Positions 5,673 to 7,722 of a stretch of DNA of 7,722 nt are shown piece by piece. The translations under genes were made by a program, and so were the position numbers. The stretch spans positions 1-7,722 of the forward strand of contig JALUFA010000221.1 of assembly GCA_027052485.1 (NCBI GenBank), written 5' to 3'. Position 1 is the stretch's first letter; each line of letters starts with the position of its first letter. Origin of the DNA: Hydrogenothermaceae bacterium (GTDB lineage: Bacteria; Aquificota; Aquificia; Aquificales; Hydrogenothermaceae). Below the pieces are notes generated by a model. The model ran no database searches. It saw only the letters and a list, made by a program, of their open reading frames with translations, and was not told the DNA's origin.

Positions 5673-7481
5673 TTGAACCAAACAGAAGAAAAAAAAGCAG
5701 TACGTGAGGATATAAGAAATATTGCTATTATAGCCCACGTAGACCACGGAAAAACAACTCTTGTAGATGCCCTTTTAAAACAAAGTGGAACATTCAGAGA
5801 GAATGAGGAAGTTGATGAACGAATAATGGATAACATAGACCTAGAACGAGAACGTGGTATCACAATAATGGCTAAAAACACGGCCATTCGCTACAAGGAC
5901 GTAAAAATAAATATCGTTGATACTCCCGGACACGCGGACTTTGGAGGAGAAGTAGAAAGAACCTTAAAAATGGTTGATGGGGTAATCCTTTTAGTAGATG
6001 CCGCAGAAGGGCCAATGCCACAAACCCGTTTTGTCCTTCAAAAAGCACTAGAGGCAGGTTTAACTCCACTAGTAGTAATCAACAAGATAGACAGGCCTGA
6101 CGCACGGGTTAATGAAGTAATAGATGAGATTTATGACCTTTTTATAGACCTTGATGCAGATGAAGAACAGCTAGATTTTCCCATAATCTACGCCATAGGA
6201 AGAGATGGAATAGCAAAAGAAGACCTAAATGATGACTCAAAAGACTTAAAGCCACTTTTTGAAAAAATTATAAACTACATGCCACCACCTACCTACGACC
6301 CAGATAAAGGACTACAGTTTTTAATCACATCACTAGATTACGATAACTATGTAGGAAGACTAGCTATTGGTAGGATTTTTAACGGCTCTGTAAAAGTCGG
6401 GCAACAGGTTTCAGTGGTTAAGAGAGACGGCTCCATAGTGAAAGGTACTGTAAGGGCTTTATACACTTATGAAGGCTTAAAAAGAGTAGAAACAAAAGAA
6501 GCAAAAGCAGGAGATATAGTAGCCATTGCTGGCCTTGACGACATATATATAGGAGAAACTATAGCAGATGCCGAAAATCCAGAACCACTTCCACCTATTA
6601 CCGTAGAAGAACCAACTATCTCTATGATTTTCTCCGTTAACGACTCCCCATTTGCAGGAAGAAGTGGAAAATTTTTAACTTCAAGACATCTAAGAGACAG
6701 ACTGTTTAAAGAAACATTAACCAACGTGGCTATAAGAGTTGAAGACACAGATAATCCCGACAGCTTTCTAGTTATGGGAAGAGGAGAGCTCCAGCTTTCA
6801 ATCTTAGCTGAGATGATGAGAAGGGAAGGTTATGAGTTTCAGGTGTCTAAGCCGGAAGTAATTATCAAAGAAGAAAACGGGCAAAAACTTGAGCCTGTTG
6901 AAAGAGTTGTTATAGACATACCAGAAGAGTTTGTCGGAGTTGTTACAGAAAAGCTCGGCTCAAGAAAAGGCCAGATGGTAAACATGATTAACCACGGATA
7001 CGGAAGGGTTAGACTTGAGTTTATCATTCCTTCAAGAGGTCTGATAGGGTACAGGTCTGAGTTTAAAACAGACACAAAAGGAGAAGGTCTTATAAATGCA
7101 ATATTTGAAGGTTGGCAGCCTTGGGCTGGAGAGATAAAAACAAGACAAAATGGAGCTTTGATAGCAGATAGACAAGGGGTAGCAACACCTTATGCAATAA
7201 ATTCCCTTCAAGACAGAGGAGTCTTTTTTATCCCTCCGGGAACAGAAGTTTATGAAGGAATGGTAGTTGGAGAACACAACAGAGATAACGACCTATGGGT
7301 TAACATAACAAAAGAGAAAAAACTCACTAATATGAGAGCAATGAGTGCAGATGAAGGAGTAAAGATTATTCCCCATAGAGAAATGGACTTTGAAAAGGCT
7401 ATGGAATGGATTAATGATGATGAGTTAATAGAAGTAACCCCAGACGCAATAAGAATAAGAAAGAAAAAGCTAAAAAAATAG
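5673..7481 (+). CDS. typA: Ribosome-associated translational GTPase TypA/BipA
   Basis: TypA is a translation-factor GTPase related to EF-G and LepA. It binds the ribosome and supports ribosome assembly and stress or low-temperature growth in other bacteria. The 602 residues are close to E. coli (607). G1 is AHVDHGKT (21-28), G2 RGITI (61-65), G3 DTPGH (83-87) and G4 NKID (137-140). The G5 position reads YAIG (173-176) where YASA is usual. EF-G-like domains II, III and V follow, with [10 protein letters not shown] in domain III. The TypA-specific C-terminal domain occupies about 485-602, including [17 protein letters not shown] and KKLTNMRA. The start is TTG with TAAGGAG upstream. It is the last gene of the purB unit. 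Codons for the first 145 residues use CGN for 7 of 11 arginines; the rest use AGA/AGG throughout. An A8 run lies at 5689-5696. Confidence 0.97.
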   Translation: MNQTEEKKAVREDIRNIAIIAHVDHGKTTLVDALLKQSGTFRENEEVDERIMDNIDLERERGITIMAKNTAIRYKDVKINIVDTPGHADFGGEVERTLKMVDGVILLVDAAEGPMPQTRFVLQKALEAGLTPLVVINKIDRPDARVNEVIDEIYDLFIDLDADEEQLDFPIIYAIGRDGIAKEDLNDDSKDLKPLFEKIINYMPPPTYDPDKGLQFLITSLDYDNYVGRLAIGRIFNGSVKVGQQVSVVKRDGSIVKGTVRALYTYEGLKRVETKEAKAGDIVAIAGLDDIYIGETIADAENPEPLPPITVEEPTISMIFSVNDSPFAGRSGKFLTSRHLRDRLFKETLTNVAIRVEDTDNPDSFLVMGRGELQLSILAEMMRREGYEFQVSKPEVIIKEENGQKLEPVERVVIDIPEEFVGVVTEKLGSRKGQMVNMINHGYGRVRLEFIIPSRGLIGYRSEFKTDTKGEGLINAIFEGWQPWAGEIKTRQNGALIADRQGVATPYAINSLQDRGVFFIPPGTEVYEGMVVGEHNRDNDLWVNITKEKKLTNMRAMSADEGVKIIPHREMDFEKAMEWINDDELIEVTPDAIRIRKKKLKK

Positions 7482-7486
7482 CTTTT
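7465..7486 (+). terminator. Weak hairpin at the typA stop codon
   Basis: AAAAGCTA (7465-7472) and TAGCTTTT (7479-7486) form an 8-bp inverted repeat around six A residues. The right arm starts at the TAG stop (7479-7481) and ends in four T. Only two pairs are G-C and no further U-tract follows, so termination would be weak at best. It is the only terminator-like element in the short gap before the next gene. Confidence 0.25.
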
Positions 7487-7533
7487 AAAAACCGAATATA
7501 GTAATAACGATTAAAAAATTTAGAGGATTTACT

Positions 7534-7722
7534 ATGTTAAAAAGAGGGGCTTTTTTTCTTCCCCTTTTCATTTTAACGTTTCTCTTCAACTCATGCGCTA
7601 CCAGTCAATCTTCGTGTAAATGTGAAAAACTAAAGCCTGTGTTAAAAGAAAAAAAACGCAGTCTCTATTGTAAAGAAAAGAAAAAATTTTGTAGTAAGAA
7701 AAGATATTTTTATATCAAAGAT
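7534..7722 (+). CDS. Probable Cys/Lys-rich lipoprotein, N-terminal part (runs off the window)
   Basis: The frame is open from an ATG at 7534 to the right edge (63 codons, no stop). AGAGGA at 7522-7527 is well placed as a ribosome binding site. A TATAGT at 7497-7502 could be a -10 box, though no -35 is visible. The first 20 residues look like a signal peptide: KR at 3-4 followed by a hydrophobic, Phe-rich stretch. They end in LFNSC, a loose lipobox with Cys21 as the likely lipidated residue. The visible mature part is rich in lysine and has further cysteines at 28, 30, 46 and 53. If lipidated, it would be anchored to the inner or outer membrane. I do not recognise the family, and the C-terminus is missing. 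It could instead be an ordinary secreted protein. Confidence 0.65.
   Translation, partial: MLKRGAFFLPLFILTFLFNSCATSQSSCKCEKLKPVLKEKKRSLYCKEKKKFCSKKRYFYIKD

Noticed and set aside
5689..5696. A8 run early in typA (and another at 296-303) as a programmed frameshift or phase-variation site
   Set aside because: Both encode normal Glu/Lys-rich stretches in an AT-rich genome, and the downstream frame is intact. There is no stimulatory structure or alternative frame product.
40..7499. Matching 11-base inverted pair: ATATTCGGTTT near 40-50 and AAACCGAATAT near 7489-7499
   Set aside because: Several pairs of this length are expected by chance in about 7.7 kb. There is no other end structure, target duplication or transposase gene.
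7542..7568. Hairpin AAGAGGGG / CCCCTTTT in the first codons of the lipoprotein gene
   Set aside because: The arms are explained by Arg-Gly and Pro-Leu codons in a Phe-rich signal peptide. The 11-base loop is mostly T, and no U-tract or regulatory context follows.
1..7722. CRISPR array, insertion sequence, tRNA/rRNA gene or toxin-antitoxin pair
   Set aside because: I found no regularly spaced repeats, transposase motifs, cloverleaf-like stretch or paired small genes of known toxin type. The gaps between genes are at most 145 bases.

Overview
The window is AT-rich and densely coded, with every credible gene on the + strand. Three things suggest a thermophile of the Aquificota, probably Hydrogenothermaceae (Persephonella or Sulfurihydrogenibium type). 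Arginine is coded almost only by AGA/AGG. The aspartyl-tRNA synthetase carries the residues of a non-discriminating enzyme. A short sigma-70 factor sits among housekeeping genes. The placement is inference from style and gene content; no rRNA is present to confirm it.

Layout: the first 37 bases may hold the tail of an upstream gene. A 97-residue protein of unknown function follows (66-353). aspS (408-2234) has its own TATAAT box and a short leader in which an inverted repeat puts the Shine-Dalgarno site in a loop. A 145-base gap with a candidate promoter and a second inverted repeat leads to a two-gene unit: a 279-residue group-2-like sigma factor (2380-3219) and, 12 bases on, a small exported protein with six cysteines (3232-3546). 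An extended -10 promoter (3571-3579) starts a tight three-gene unit: purB (3614-4924), a beta-class carbonic anhydrase with an export signal (4936-5661) and typA/bipA (5673-7481). The two gaps are 11 bases each. After a short gap an unfinished gene for a Cys/Lys-rich probable lipoprotein begins at 7534 and runs off the right edge.

Functionally this is mostly core metabolism and gene expression: Asp-tRNA (and probably Asp-tRNA(Asn)) charging, a transcription specificity factor, purine synthesis, CO2/bicarbonate exchange and a ribosome-associated GTPase. I see no CRISPR array, mobile element, tRNA, rRNA or defence system. The points most worth following are the sigma factor, which keeps a standard -35 reader but has changed residues that read the -10 and extended -10; the small six-cysteine secreted protein next to it; the exported carbonic anhydrase inside a housekeeping operon; and a sharp shift in arginine codon use inside typA.
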